64,000 nucleotides of DNA from positions 930,001 through 994,000 of the forward strand of contig JAALGY010000028.1 of NCBI GenBank assembly GCA_032358165.1, written 5' to 3'. This document shows, in pieces, positions 45,250 through 56,935 of this stretch (its first letter is position 1; each line of letters starts with the position of its first letter). Under the pieces are notes generated by a model, which saw nothing but the letters and a program-made list of their open reading frames with translations, ran no database searches and was not told where the DNA came from. The DNA comes from Diplosphaera chodatii (Eukaryota; Chlorophyta; Trebouxiophyceae; Prasiolales; Stichococcaceae). The position numbers and the translations under genes are program-made.

Positions 45250-47557
45250 CTAATTATGCAGCAACGCCATGCTGTCGCCCCGCATGAAGTGCCGGAAGCC
45301 GAGGAAGGACAGGACCACAGCTGCCAGCAGGCAGAGTGCCAGCCACAGGATGCCCCGCACGCCGTCAAACAAGACTGCCCTGCAGCAGGTCAACATTGGC
45401 ACGTTTGGATCCACACCAAAACAGCACGGCTCCTGGAATTTGAAGCAGCCCATGAACCGAGCAGATGATCATGACAGACAGCCATGCCTGGCGGGCGCGA
45501 AGCCGAGTGTGGATCCCTCGAAGGGGGCTGCTGCCGATGGGTCGGCCCGCAGGCGGGCGACCGCATCCCGGCAGCCCAGCGCCAGGCCGCGGGATGTAGC
45601 CAGCACCACCACCGGTAGCGCGACTGCTGCTGCCTTTGAGTTGTTGCTGACCTGCACTCCACAGCGAGACACTTGCCGCTTTGTGCAGTTGGGGTGCACC
45701 TTGCCTCTGCTGATGGTCTTGCATTGCATGCGCAGCGTGCCACCACGCTTGAGCAGCATCCCTGAAACGCTGCCCAGGCTTGGTATAAACGCCGCTTGGT
45801 GCACACGTTGTCCAAGGGGCCCAGATGGGGAGCACCTGCTTGATGAGAAACGAGGTGCCATGCCCGACGCTCTGCAGTGTAGCAGACCAGGACTGCTGCC
45901 GCCGGCGGACCTGGTGGTGCCTGTCACTGCCACCGTTGCCGCCAGTGCCCCTGCAGTGTGCAGCAGCACGGCTGTCTGGCACCTCGTGTAAAATAGCACT
46001 CTTGTCACATTCAGCAAGACAGTGGCGCAGTGCTCGTGCTCCCTTACTTTGCACATACCTGCTTCAGTACTTACAAACACACAAGGTGCACAAGCAGCCG
46101 AAGCGTGCACATCACATGACTACTGTGCATTGCAGCCAGATGTTGAGTGTGTAACACGGCTACGCACCCATGCTGGGAGGGCGGGCAGAGGTAGGTGGCC
46201 ACCGCCTCGCGCGTCGCCATGACGGTCAGCTCCTTGAGGGCCTCGCGGTGGCGCGGCGCAAAGGCCGCTGCGAATATGTCGTCGTACGTGTTGCCGGCGC
46301 CCAGGCTGTCCATGTACGCGCGGGTGCTGTGCGTGGCAGCTGCCGCCATTGCCCGCATCACAAAGCGCTCGCCCTGTGGCGGAGTCCACAGGGTGTCATG
46401 TGCTGCAGGTGCTGGCAGTTCTTTCATGAGATTTTATGTTTACTGCAATATGTGCATGTGGCTGCCATCGGCTCATGTTGCTCACTCCTTGCCATGCATG
46501 CGGTCCCGCACAGGAGAGGCCCCTAACATGCATGTGCGGTGGGATGCTGCCAAGGTACCATCCTACTTGACATGGTGCTGACCCATCTCATGACAACACC
46601 ATCATCGCACAAAAGATACCACCAGCAGAGCTGTTTGCAGGCACAAGGACCTAGCTGCCTGCCACCTGCACGATGCTGAGCAGCAGCGTGCCAGGAAGCT
46701 GTGGAGGTCCAACACTTGAGGCCACACCTGCGGCGTCGACGTCCATGCCAGCAGCTGCGCCACGATCGGGTGCCCCACATAGTCGTATGCCAGGTCCGCG
46801 GGCTGGCTGTGCAGCTGCTCGTGCTGCTTCGGCTGCTGTCCAGCCGGCTGCCGATGGCTGTGGCCCTGCTGCGCGCCCTGCCGATAGCCGTTCGTGGGGC
46901 GAGCCTGCTGGCTTGCAAGGCGCTGCGCCTCCGCTGCGCGCTTCTGCGCCGCCCAGTGCTGGCAGAGCGCTGCCACACTGCACATGCACATCAACATGCG
47001 CTCAGCCTCAGGGTCGGACCTCAGCCCTGGTCATCATGCAGGCCAGCTCATTTCCGAGACAGACACTCACATTCAGTTCAGTGACTCAGCACCTGTGCTG
47101 TGCGCCTACAGCGACGGCGAGGGAGACGAGGTCCATGCCGGCATTGGTGGTCAGCAACCCGACCAGCTTCTCCAGCGCCACCGCCTGCCACGGCTCCCGC
47201 AGCTCCGGCGTCTCAACAGCCTGCGCCACCGTGCTCAGGCCCTTCAGCACAGCTCATCGACAGCGCCGACGTAACATGGACGCCTGGTGCATTCTCAAGA
47301 CTGGAAGCATGGCATGTGAGGCACACCTGCGGCCGCACTGCTGCTACGCCCCTCACTGCACCCGCCACGACGCAGGCTGTGGTCCGGGTGAGCGCCGCCT
47401 CGCCGCACCGCTGCAACTCTGCCGCTGTGGAGCGCACCGCCTTGCGCAGGCGCTCATTGTCGCGCCAGGCGCAGTACGCTGCATATCCGCCCACGCCGAG
47501 GGCCGCGGCGATGACGAGGCGCCGACGTGCACGGCCTGACAGCGCGGGGCCCTCCAT
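45250..47557 (-). CDS. Membrane protein resembling plant PP2-A10-like proteins
   Basis: The minus-strand first exon (ATG at 47555-47557) has a basic start and one membrane helix (RRRLVIAAALGVGGYAAYCA), followed by a helical region (LRKAVRSTAAELQRCGEAAL). The next exon (about 47255-47125) reads LKGLSTVAQAVETPELREPW and VALEKLVGLLTTNAGMDLVS. Another (about 46985-46690) is a Gln/His-rich linker ending DLAYDYVGHPIVAQLLAWTS. Another (about 46380-46172) reads RFVMRAMAAAATHSTRAYMD and DDIFAAAFAPRHREALKELT. The last, ending at the stop 45250-45252, has a C-terminal helix GILWLALCLLAAVVLSFLGF. One N-terminal and one C-terminal helix flanking helical repeats resembles plant PHLOEM PROTEIN 2-LIKE A10 proteins, whose function is unknown. 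The resemblance is from memory of overall pattern, and exons between 46170 and 45500 are not resolved. Confidence 0.5.
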
Positions 47558-48430
47558 GTGCTGCTGGCACCGCAGAGGAGTCCGCCAGAGAGGTGCTCTG
47601 GAGCGGGCCGCTCGGCTGACTCTCGCTGCAGGCTCCTGGGTCCGGCGGAGCTACCAGATCATTGAGGGTAGTGCTGGGATTCGTTGGCTCTGCCGCGACC
47701 AGCTCCTGCAGCGGCTGCTCCCTCCTCCCGCGGCAACTGCCAGTGAGGAGGTGTGAAGCAGTCTGCCCAGGTCCTCGGGCCAGCGGTACCCAGCGCTGCC
47801 AAGGACGTTGTCTGAGATACCTCCTCTGTGTGCTGCTGGTGTGGCTCCTGGCATGAACGTGTAGTGAGTTTCAAGTTATCCTGAAACAGTCTGACTCAAA
47901 CCGTGCCAGAACCTCTGCGCAGTCTGGCAGCAAACCGCCCCACCCTTGTGGACAAGCGTTGCTTCTGGCAGTGGAACTCACCGGTGTGCAAGCTGCAGAC
48001 CTGGCACCACCACACCAGCCACAGCCCGCAGGCGTTCACGGCATGACCAGGGTGAGTCAGCATTACATAGGACAGAGTGACAGGCCGCAGGCAATGTGTT
48101 CAGGCTACCCAGCAAATGCGATCTCAGAACTGCACATGGATGCATGATGTCAGTTGCGGCTCTCTGGCAATCGGCATGTCTGCGGCATTGCTGCATGTAC
48201 CTCGCATGATGTGTTGGCATGCATGTGGTTGCTCAGCAGGCCTGGCCGTGTACATTGATGCTCACATGACTGTTCAGGTGCTCCAGCTGTAGCCTGCATG
48301 CGACATTTAGACGGGACACCAGCCCTCCTCCCCCAGCTACTCGCGCAGCAGCTGCTGATCTTGCCACCGCCGCCGCCAGCATCGCCGTGACCTCGGACTG
48401 TTGACGCCGTCACCTGCAAAGGGAGCTGTG
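47558..48430. promoter_or_regulatory. Divergent intergenic region (PP2-A10-like / HBS1)
   Basis: About 870 bp lie between outward-facing start codons. A minus-strand open frame at 47651-47854 could be a 5' extension of the left gene, but it ends at a stop and has no family resemblance. No core promoter element is obvious. Confidence 0.35.
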
Positions 48431-51400
48431 ATGGCGCGCGGCAAAGGTGGCAACGCCTACTACGATGACGATGACTACGATGACGGCTATGACGACTGGG
48501 ATGCTGACGACTATGCAGAGGAGGAGGCGGAGGCGCCTGCACCCACGGTGCTGGTTTTGTGTTTCCATTCTTATTCATGGGGTTCATCGACACAAACAGT
48601 ACCACATTGAAGCGAAGAGCTCTGTTTGTGATCCAGGCACCCGTGCCAAAAGCTCAGAAGCAGAAGCAGCAGCAGCCGGTGGGCCCGGCTGCAGCAGCAG
48701 GTGCCTCAGCGTTTGCACACACCCTGTGCAATCCGCCGCCCAAGCTGCCCAGCGGCAAGCCACAGCCAGGCGGTGAGTCCCACCTGCTTCAAGGCATTCC
48801 TGTGCAAAGACGTAGCTGGCATGCTCCTCTGCATGCTCCTCTGCATGCACATTCGGCCGTAGCTGGCATGCTCCTCTGCATGCTCCTCTGCATGCACATT
48901 CGGCCGTGTCGAGGAGGTTCGGCACTCTGCAGGCATTGCATCCCGCAGAGACGAGGCAGCGCAGGCGGTGCTGGCCAGCCGGCAGGCTGATCATGAGCAG
49001 TATGACGATGAGCTAGTGGATGAGATCTTTGGCTTTCACACCCCGTCGCCGGATGATGTTGTCCTGGCGGCCCAGTCCCGGGCCACTGGCCAGCCAGCAG
49101 CAGGGACTCCACCCAGCGTGCCATCTGAGGCATTAGCTTCTGCGGCAGCGGCCCAGTCGCAGCTCTCTGCTGCACCTCAGAAAGCCAAGCAGCAGGCAGC
49201 GACTTCGGCAGAGGCGGCGTCAGGCCGGCCATATGCACCCAGCAGACCAGTAGCTAGAGCAGAGCCATCAATTGCAGCAGCAGCGGCAGCAGCAGAAGGT
49301 AATGATCATGGCTGCACCCGCTGCACACCTCCGAGGTCATCATGCGATTCCTGTTGGTTGGCATGCGGAAGGGGTCATTCAAAGACTTCTCCATCAGCGC
49401 ATTACTTGATTTGCAGAGGTGGCAGATCTGCAGTTGCGGGACGGCAGCGGGGTCGGCAGTGCTTCAGGGCAACAGCGGCAGCCAGTGCCACAGAGACGGC
49501 CGTATTCAGAGTACAGCTTGGAAGCGGACCTTGCAACCGAGCTGGTCAAAACAGAGGCCGCACAGTCATCAGCATCCGGTATGCTTGCTTTGGCAAAGGT
49601 TAGGTCGTCCTGTGGATTTTGCGTTTTGAACCAGGCACATGTCTGTCCTTGGACAGAGCCGCCAGGGGCACAATGTCTGTGTAGACTAGCCGGTGTCACC
49701 CTGCTGCAGGCGGCAAGGGCCGGCTGCATCTGGTGGTGCTGGGCCATGTGGATGCCGGCAAGAGCACGCTGATGGGACGCCTGCTGGCCGACCTGGGGGT
49801 CGTCACCCAGAAGCAGGCGCGCCACCACACCAACTGCTCCTCAAGCATGTTGGCATTTGTGCGTGCGGCTGAGCAGCTGCTGGCAAAGTCGGGGTGGCGT
49901 TGCCACTCACTGGACAGTTGTGTGTGCAGTGTTTCTGAGACGACAGCAGAACACCGTCTGCAGGTGCACAAGCAGCAGACAGAGGCGGCCCGGGCTGGCA
50001 AAGCGTCCTTCTCCTGGGCCTGGCTCCTGGATGAGAGGTGCGCCAACCCCGCCGAAATGAGGGTTTGGGGTCACGCCACACGTCCAGCAATGGCTGCCTT
50101 CGCATGGTCTAGCACCAGGTCAACCGGTGCACCGCAACGGTGGTGCTGCAGGCCAGAGGAAAGGGCGCGGGGCGTCACGGTGGATGTCGCGACAGCGCGC
50201 TTCGAAACCAGGCGGCATGCGGTCACGCTGCTGGATGCGCCGGGGCACCGCGACTTTGTGCCCAACATGATCGCTGGCGCTGCGCAGGCCGACGCCGCGC
50301 TGCTTGTCGTCGACGGCTCGCCAGGCAAGCTGGCTCATGAGGCAGCTGTTGCAGCGTGTTGCCCTGTGAACATTGTTGCACCGGTGCACCACAGGCGATA
50401 TGAGGGCATGCGTGTTTGGTCATGTCGGCTGTGTGTCGCCTGGTGGGCCACAGCATATCTGGAAGCATAGTTTGAGCCGAGCACCAGCTCACAGGCAAGC
50501 GGCTGCTGTGGTACTGAGCAAGCAGATATGCATGGGCTCGGCATGCAACACAATTGCTATCGCCAACTGCGCAGGCGGCTTCGAGTCGGGGTTCAACGCG
50601 CCGGTGGGCAGCTTTGGCGGGGCGGGCGGCGGGCAGACGCGGGAGCACGCGCAGCTGGCAAAGTCCCTGGGCGTCGACCAACTGGCCGTTGTCGTCACCA
50701 AGCTGGACACCTGCGACTTCGACGCGGACCGCTTTGAGCACATCCGGCGCGTCACCCCGCCGAAGTGGCCTGGCGCACGCTGACCTGCTTGCACCACTGG
50801 ATTGCAAGCAGCATCTGAATGTTCCGCTCGGCAGGTCGGTGCTGGGGCCGTTTCTGCGCAGCTGCGGCTTCAGGGACGCGTCGGTGCAGTGGCTGCCGGC
50901 GGCGGCGCCCTCCGGCCAGAACCTGGTGTCGCCGCCCACTGACGAGCGGCTGGCAGCCTGGTGGGGAAGCGGGCCTTGCCTCACAGACACTATCGATGCG
51001 TTTGCTCCAAGCGGCCGTGCCGCGGCTCAGCTGCCGCTTCGCATGCCCATCCGGGACATCTTCCGGAACGCGCGTGGCTCCAGCCTTCTAGGGGGCAAGA
51101 TTGAGGGTGGTGCCCTGAAGGCGGGCACAAAGGTGGTGGTGGTCCCGTCGGGGCAGGCGGGCGCCGTGAAGGCGGCGGAGGCGGGCGGCAGCGCCATCGG
51201 CTTCGCGTGTGCCGGCGACAGCGTGGACCTCAACCTCAGTGGCGTCGACACTCAGCTGGTGGCAGCGGGCGGCGTGGTCTGCCACCCCGAGTGGCCCGTG
51301 CCGCTGGTCAGCCGCTTCATGGCTCGCATCCTGGTGCTGGAGCCACCCATCCCCGTGCTGCAGGGCCAGCAGGTGACGTTGCACGCGCACAGCATACAGG

Positions 51401-51636
51401 AGACGGGGCGCATCAGCCGCCTGGTCTCGTTGCTCAATGCGAAAACAGGGGAGACGTCGAAGCAGCGGCCGCGCTGCCTGCTCAAGGGCCAGACGGGAGT
51501 GGTCGAGATCACAGCCAGCCGCGCGGTGCCGCTGGAGCTGTACTCGGACTACAGGGCGCTGGGCCGCGTAGCATTGCGGGATGGCGGCCGCACCATAGCC
51601 GTTGGCGTCGTGACAGAGCTGCTGCAGTGCGGTTGA
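48431..51636 (+). CDS. HBS1: HBS1-like translational GTPase (ribosome rescue)
   Basis: HBS1 pairs with Pelota/Dom34 to split stalled ribosomes in no-go and non-stop mRNA decay. The N-terminus has the acidic Asp/Tyr-rich HBS1 start ([20 protein letters not shown]). The HBS1_N block, with [20 protein letters not shown], is near 48990-49050. A low-complexity linker follows, then the GTPase domain. Its motifs are G1 GHVDAGKST (49742-49768), G2 RGVTVDV near 50170, G3 [13 protein letters not shown] near 50233, and G4, which reads TKLD instead of NKxD (Thr codon 50697-50699). A later exon from about 50833 to the stop is one long open block. It covers [20 protein letters not shown] and [19 protein letters not shown], then the C-terminal beta-barrels through LFSDYR-like [20 protein letters not shown]. 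The TGA is at 51634-51636. The acidic N-terminus and DAPGH favour HBS1 over eRF3 or EF-1 alpha. An intron near 48773-48946 contains a tandem duplication. Confidence 0.93.
48813..48906. repeat. Perfect 47-bp tandem duplication in an HBS1 intron
   Basis: Two identical 47-bp units, 48813-48859 and 48860-48906, start TAGCTGGCATG and end CATTCGGCCG. Each also contains a doubled GCATGCTCCTCT element. The exact identity indicates a recent duplication. It lies wholly in the intron and does not alter the HBS1 frame. Confidence 0.95.
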
Positions 51637-51922
51637 CGGCTGTTCGCAGTATGTTGCCGCAGCCTGCCCTCCCTCCGTCCAATGCGAAAACAGTTGTGTT
51701 TTACATTGTGTTGTGACACATGCCTGCCAACCTCAAATGTACGAAAGCCTGTTGAAGTCACAGTAGAGAATAACCAAACATCGCGCTTGAGCTAGATAAA
51801 GCAACAGCGGTACAAGATGAACGAAACCAGGCAAGACCCACAGCTAATACTGGTCACGTGCACCTCGCTATAGTAAGCTCCCTATAGTAGTTTGTCACAT
51901 GCACTCCTCGAGGCCGCCAGAG

Positions 51923-52345
51923 CTACACATCAGCATTAGGCACATGAGAACGCTCGTGTGTCAAAGCCAGGGTGCCATTGGTGCTGGCTTCATCCTGGTC
52001 TGTCGCTGGCAGGCTGCTGAACGACAGCCGGCGCTTGACGGAACCGAGCCCATTGGTTTTGCGCCGGTGTGATGCCACCGTCACCACCACAGTGGCCGAT
52101 ATGATCATTGCGCCTCCAATGTACATCCACACTCTGCACAGGCAGACGCAATGCTTGAGCGCAAAGACACATTGCCATCTGGGGTCAGATCGTTGCAGGG
52201 CACACCATGACAGAACATGTAAACGGCAAAATCGCACGTGGGAGCAGCTGTTAGCCCCAGGAGATAACCTGCGCAGCTCAGAACCAGGTGTCTGAATGTG
52301 GTATAAATATAATTATTAATATATATAACATTCACTATTTTATCT

Positions 52346-52377
<32 letters not shown>

Positions 52378-54207
52378 TATAGAAACACACATATATCAGG
52401 TGTCCGCCATCATTGCACGTGTGCATCAAGCTATGTGTAAAGGCAACTGCACTCCATACCTAGCACACTCCCAATGATGGGTTCTGACCCAGTGGAGAGC
52501 GACAGCGCAAGCGGCGAGATATACTTCAGGCTCAGGTTGAGACCCTGCAGCGAGCCAAGCTGTATGCTTTGCAGTGGGAATGCCATTTGCAGCAGCAGCA
52601 GGATGCCGTCCTCATACACCATGATGGTGCACGATCGCTTTCCATTTTTACAGCAGGAAGCGCAGAATACCTGGTGTCCCAGGATGCCTGGCACCACAGC
52701 CAGCCACAGGACCGGCAGGATGTGCGCGCCGCTGAGGTACCCCACCACAGATTGCGTGCCCAGCGGCGCAAAGTGCGACTGCTCCAGTGCCAAGCTCCCC
52801 AGTGTCATCGTCAATGCTGCAACACCTGCACACGGTGACACTTGAACATCCTTGCTGATGCACCCAGAAGTGCCCACCTTGGACGTGATCTGCAGCGTGT
52901 GCATTCCTCTCACAGGCTGGCTGCTATCCTGCTTGTCGCCTTGCTTGTCACCCATCTCTTACCGGTCACGGGCACAGCATACACCATCAGCGGCATGAAG
53001 CTCCGAAGGTTCTGCCCGACCTCCAGGTAGCCGATGATGCTGATAGCGCCAATCAGGGTGACCATGTCACCGATCAATGTTGCCTGCAGGTTGCAGCATG
53101 TCGCAGCTGTTCTCAGGCCGCAGCAACACAGTGCTGCAGATGTATACCGGTGGTCCACAGATGAAGCATCTCACTGTACGCAATGTCATGTAGGCTGGTC
53201 ATGTACAGCCGCACACAGCAGCAACGTCATCATGCAGAGTGCTAAACACAACAGCGAGCAGCGCCACACCTCATGATGGCCGGCTTTGGGACCTAAGGTG
53301 AGGACTGCTGCGCCTGCGACGCCTAGGAGGGTGCCGGCCACCTCGCCGCTGGAGATGGGCTTGCGCAGAAGCAGGCTGCCCACAGCGATCGCCAGCGGTG
53401 TGACAGACACGAAAAGGTACGCATGAACCAGGCTCGTGTGCTGCAGGTACATGATGGCAAGCTATGGTGGACTCGGTGCAACCACCTCCAGATGTCACAC
53501 ATGTGGCCAAAGCGAGCCAGTAGCAGTTTGCTCGGTTTAGTACTCTCACACCTTGATGCCCCAGACCCAGCTGCTGAAATGGATAGCGAGGCAGATGCCT
53601 GAGAACGCCAGCCTGCCACAGCTCCGGAGCGTCCTCCGCTTCAGGTCTGCAGATCGTGGCCATTTCATATGCACAGTGTTCAACCGCAGCTGATACTCTG
53701 CAGAAGCTTCGGCCGCACTGTACAAAACACAGGATCTGCTGGGTTAAATGCTTGCCTGCCTGCAGCCGCAGGAACTGCCATACGCACACAGGCGAGCACA
53801 GCGCCGTGGTGATCTGCAATCTCCAGGCACCCAGCCGCAGAGCCGGCACATCTGCAACCATTGCAAAGGTGACGCCTGCTGAGCTGACGGAGAACACCTG
53901 CAAGCCAGACAGCGATGCCGGTTTTATGCTGACTGAGGTTCGACGTCTCAGGCATTCATCGTTTTCCAACTCCGTGCCGGCTCACACCTACCGCCAAGAC
54001 AAGCACTGGGATGACGAACCACGGCATCGCATGGGCTGCCTCGCCGACATCGGTGACAGCCTTCTGCTCACGTTGCTCATACTCAGCAGACAGTATTTGC
54101 ACTTCTCCGCTGGTGTCTGTAAGGGGTGCAAGCTCTATATCGGCCTCTGACAGCCGCGCCATCTTGCCCGCATGCATGTGCGGCGCGACACTGCTGATGC
54201 TGCCCAT
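51923..54207 (-). CDS. EamA/DMT-superfamily membrane transporter
   Basis: The minus-strand first exon (ATG at 54205-54207) has a hydrophilic, acidic N-terminus (ARLSEADIELAPLTDTSGEV). A first helix follows, MPWFVIPVLVLA, and then VFSVSSAGVTFAMVADVPAL near 53890. RRTLRSCGRLAFSGICLAIH near 53640 and SLVHAYLFVSVTPLAIAVGS with LLLRKPISSGEVAGTLLGVA (about 53440-53290) match EamA repeat 1, including the Arg-Lys-Pro turn and the Gly-rich last helix. Repeat 2 is TLIGDMVTLIGAISIIGYLE, the LNLSLKYISPLALSLSTGSE block near 52520 and VWMYIGGAMIISATVVVTVA (about 52148-52060). The protein ends with a hydrophilic Ser-rich tail and TAG at 51923-51925. About ten helices in two repeats fit the drug/metabolite transporter fold. 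The substrate cannot be told from sequence. Exon borders are approximate. Confidence 0.82.
52346..52367. repeat. (TA)11 microsatellite in an AT-rich patch
   Basis: Twenty-two bases of alternating T and A sit in an AT-rich patch of about 100 bp (52298-52400) inside an intron of the EamA transporter gene. The patch stands out in GC-rich surroundings. Confidence 0.95.
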
Positions 54208-54752
54208 TGCGGGCAGCAGAAGTCCTCATTCAGAGCATCGCTGCATGGTTAGTTCAGTGGCTGCTGCCCACTTTCTCAAGATGCATGCTTGATCATGAGA
54301 AAGGCACGACTTATGGTGGTGCTAGGTCACTGAGCTGCATGCATGCCAGTGACAACCTCGTGCCTGCGACCAGAATGACCAGTAGTGAGCCTGGATGGGC
54401 AGCAACATCGCCTCTTTGGTGCATGCTGACTTCTGCCAGTGCGGCAGCCAGAACTATACAGCTACAAAGGACTGGGAAGCGGGACGGCAATTAGTCATGA
54501 TCAACAGGGCATGCAGCACGCACGTGCGGCAAGTGAACTTCCAGCAAGCATTATGACGATCTCAGCGAGCCAAGCACTCATCAACTCCTCCGATATTGCC
54601 ACTCGTAAACTCGCAGATCGCAAAGTACCACAGCGCACCTTGTGCTGCACGCTGCCCAATCCCTGCTGGTGTGCGGTTTATAGCCCGCCGCACATGCTCT
54701 AGCGCCCATCAGCGGCTGCCTACATTTCCCAGACGCAAGCAGGGTCTGCAGC
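54208..54752. promoter_or_regulatory. Divergent intergenic region (EamA transporter / TRM8)
   Basis: About 545 bp lie between outward-facing start codons. No conserved coding block or strong core promoter element was seen. Confidence 0.35.
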
Positions 54753-56402
54753 ATGGTCAAGCGCCTGGACAAGATCCTGAAGCGCAAGGCCCAGGTGAGG
54801 TGGTGTGCTGACTCCTCACTCCAGTGGTGGCTTCATGACGCCGTGTGCTGACGGCGATGGCCTTCGGTGCAGGGTGAGGAGCTGAGCCACCCTAACAAAC
54901 GCTTCTACCGCGCGAGGGCGCACAGCAACCCGCTGAATGATGCACACTTTCCCGTGCCGACATCCCCAGCCGATGTGGACTGGTGCGGGCTTGATCTGAC
55001 GTTTTAGGCCGCTTTGCCACAATGCAATAGACAACAGCATAACGGAACATAGAGCTTCGTTTGTCAACGCTGCAGGAATAGCATGTACCCACTGCAGTCG
55101 CAGCAGCCAGCCGCAGTGCACGACGCACCAGCAGGTCAGCCAGCAATAGCAGACCAGACAGCTGTTGGCGCCAACGCCGCAGCGCCAGCCACAGATGCCA
55201 ATGTCGCTGCTGCTGATGCCGTTGTTGCACAATCACGCACCATAGATCGCCTGGTAGGCCTGGATCTTTGCTTTTCCAGCAACACCTGGCCTGATGACCC
55301 ATGATGTGGACGATGCCATGTACTGCATCGAAGGCCTAACAGGCAAAGTGCGGTATGCAGGTACGCTTCGTGGACGTAGGCTGTGGGTTTGGTGGGCTGC
55401 TGACTCGACTAGCGCCGTTGTACCCTGACAAGCTCATGCTAGGCTTCGAGCTGCGCGATAAGGTGGGCCGTGCTGCAAAGTTGTCATGTGCATGTATCAA
55501 ATGTGAGGGCATTGAGATGAGCAGCCGCAAACCTGAAGCATAAGCATTGCACATGCCCTTGATGACGCTCAGGAGCTCGAGCATACAGATGGGCACCGGA
55601 GCGCTGAAAAGCAAGCTTCTTGCCTGCTGAACAGACTGCGAACATCATCCGAACGTTTTGCACCCTGTTGCTGTGGCAGGTGTCGGAGTATGTGAAGGAG
55701 CGGATATTAGCACTGCGCCGGGAGCAGCCGGGCGCCTTCCTGAACGTTGCATGCGCACGGACCAACGCCATGCGCTACCTGCCCAACTACTTTGGAAAGG
55801 GCCAGCTGCAGAAGATGTTCTTCCTGTTCCCAGACCCTCACTTCAAGGTGAGCCGCCGTACATCGGGGACCTAAACAATGCACTAGGTGAATGCTTTCCT
55901 GCAATATTGCAACACTCCCAACATGTGGTGCATGGCCGCAGGCGACCAACCACAGGCGCCGCATCATTCAGACGACGCTGCTGGCGGAGTACGCCTACCT
56001 ACTGGCTGTGGGCGGCATGCTGTACACCATCACAGACGTCCAGGTGCGTCTCATGCTGCTGCTGATCATCGGACTGTATCGTGAGGTTCTCGCAGGCTGG
56101 CGTGCAACCGAGCAGCAAAGCAGGTATGTCTACGAACATGTGCAACACCTACTGGCAACAGTGTTCAATACATAGGGCAACCTGGGGATACCGCGTTTGC
56201 CTGTATACAGGAGCTGGGGGATTGGATGAGATCAAAGCTGGATGCGCACCCGCTGTTTGAACGCCTGAGTGATGAAGAGCTGGAGAGCGATCCAGCAGCT
56301 GGGTTGCTGACGGAGGGCACAGAGGAGGGGCAGAAGGTGGCGCGCAACTCGGGGCAGACCTGGCGCAACGTGTACCGCCGCATTGCCAGCGCACAGCAAT
56401 AA
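54753..56402 (+). CDS. TRM8: tRNA (guanine-N7-)-methyltransferase catalytic subunit (TRM8/METTL1)
   Basis: This enzyme places m7G46 in the variable loop of tRNAs and normally works with a WD40 partner (TRM82/WDR4). Exon 1 reads [14 protein letters not shown]. Exon 2 (from about 54875) gives [20 protein letters not shown] and DVDW, the conserved N-terminal block, split at the Trp codon and continued by [11 protein letters not shown] low-complexity Ala/Gln-rich linker of about 50 residues (about 55105-55254) follows where other family members have a short charged linker. The SAM fold then reads [20 protein letters not shown] near 55370, [20 protein letters not shown] near 55690, [20 protein letters not shown] and the [10 protein letters not shown] substrate block near 55830. 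The remainder is [20 protein letters not shown] and a C-terminal exon from [20 protein letters not shown] to the TAA at 56400-56402. All active-site motifs are intact. Confidence 0.93.
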
Positions 56403-56935
56403 TGGTGGCTGCAAATGCGGCGGGCGGCCGATGCATACCGCTGTAAAAGTTTTGCAATCGAGTGTGTGTAGACAGCAGCATGGGAGTGTTGTTTCGGTGC
56501 TGGGAACGTCCCAGCAATACCTCCCTAATGCTGAGTTGACGTCACCGTGCTGATGCAACGTGTTATGAACAAGCACGTCGACCATGTGCAACCCCCAATG
56601 CGGCAAATGCTACGAACTGCACCTAGCATGAAAGCTAACCCCGAAAGGCAACTCTACCTTCGTGTACAGCAACCCATCAGTACCCTGTCATACCCTAGCA
56701 CCCCCCACGCAACTGCTCAACCCTACTTACTGCATACATGACCTGCTGATGCATCGAAAGTGTTCATTGTTCAACTCTAAGAATGACCGACCATAACAAT
56801 TCGATAGAAGGTTTGTTGCAGTCGCTGAGAACCCTCGGCGGCAGCTCAGTGCCTCACGCCTGCTGAATGAGCATTGCTCCCCAATGTGGCAGTTTCCCTG
56901 GTTCTGACTTGGGTCAAAGGGAATCGGATTTCCAC
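56403..56935. other. Intergenic region between convergent genes
   Basis: This 533 bp stretch holds the 3' ends of TRM8 and of the minus-strand SMP-30 gene. A TGTAA candidate polyadenylation signal for TRM8 lies at 56442-56446. No conserved coding block was found. Confidence 0.4.
56442..56446 (+). terminator. Candidate polyadenylation signal TGTAA
   Basis: The green-algal TGTAA signal occurs 40 bp after the TRM8 stop codon, a normal spacing. The evidence is motif and position only. Confidence 0.4.

Noticed and set aside
48813..48906. Possible CRISPR-like or mobile-element repeat
   Set aside because: There are only two adjacent copies with no spacers, no terminal inverted repeats and no transposase nearby, in a nuclear intron. 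It is a simple tandem duplication.
48431..51636. Alternative call as eRF3 or EF-1 alpha
   Set aside because: The acidic Tyr/Asp N-terminus, the HBS1_N-type EIFGF block and DAPGHRDF in G3 favour HBS1. EF-1 alpha lacks the N-terminal extension, and eRF3 has a different PAM2-containing one.
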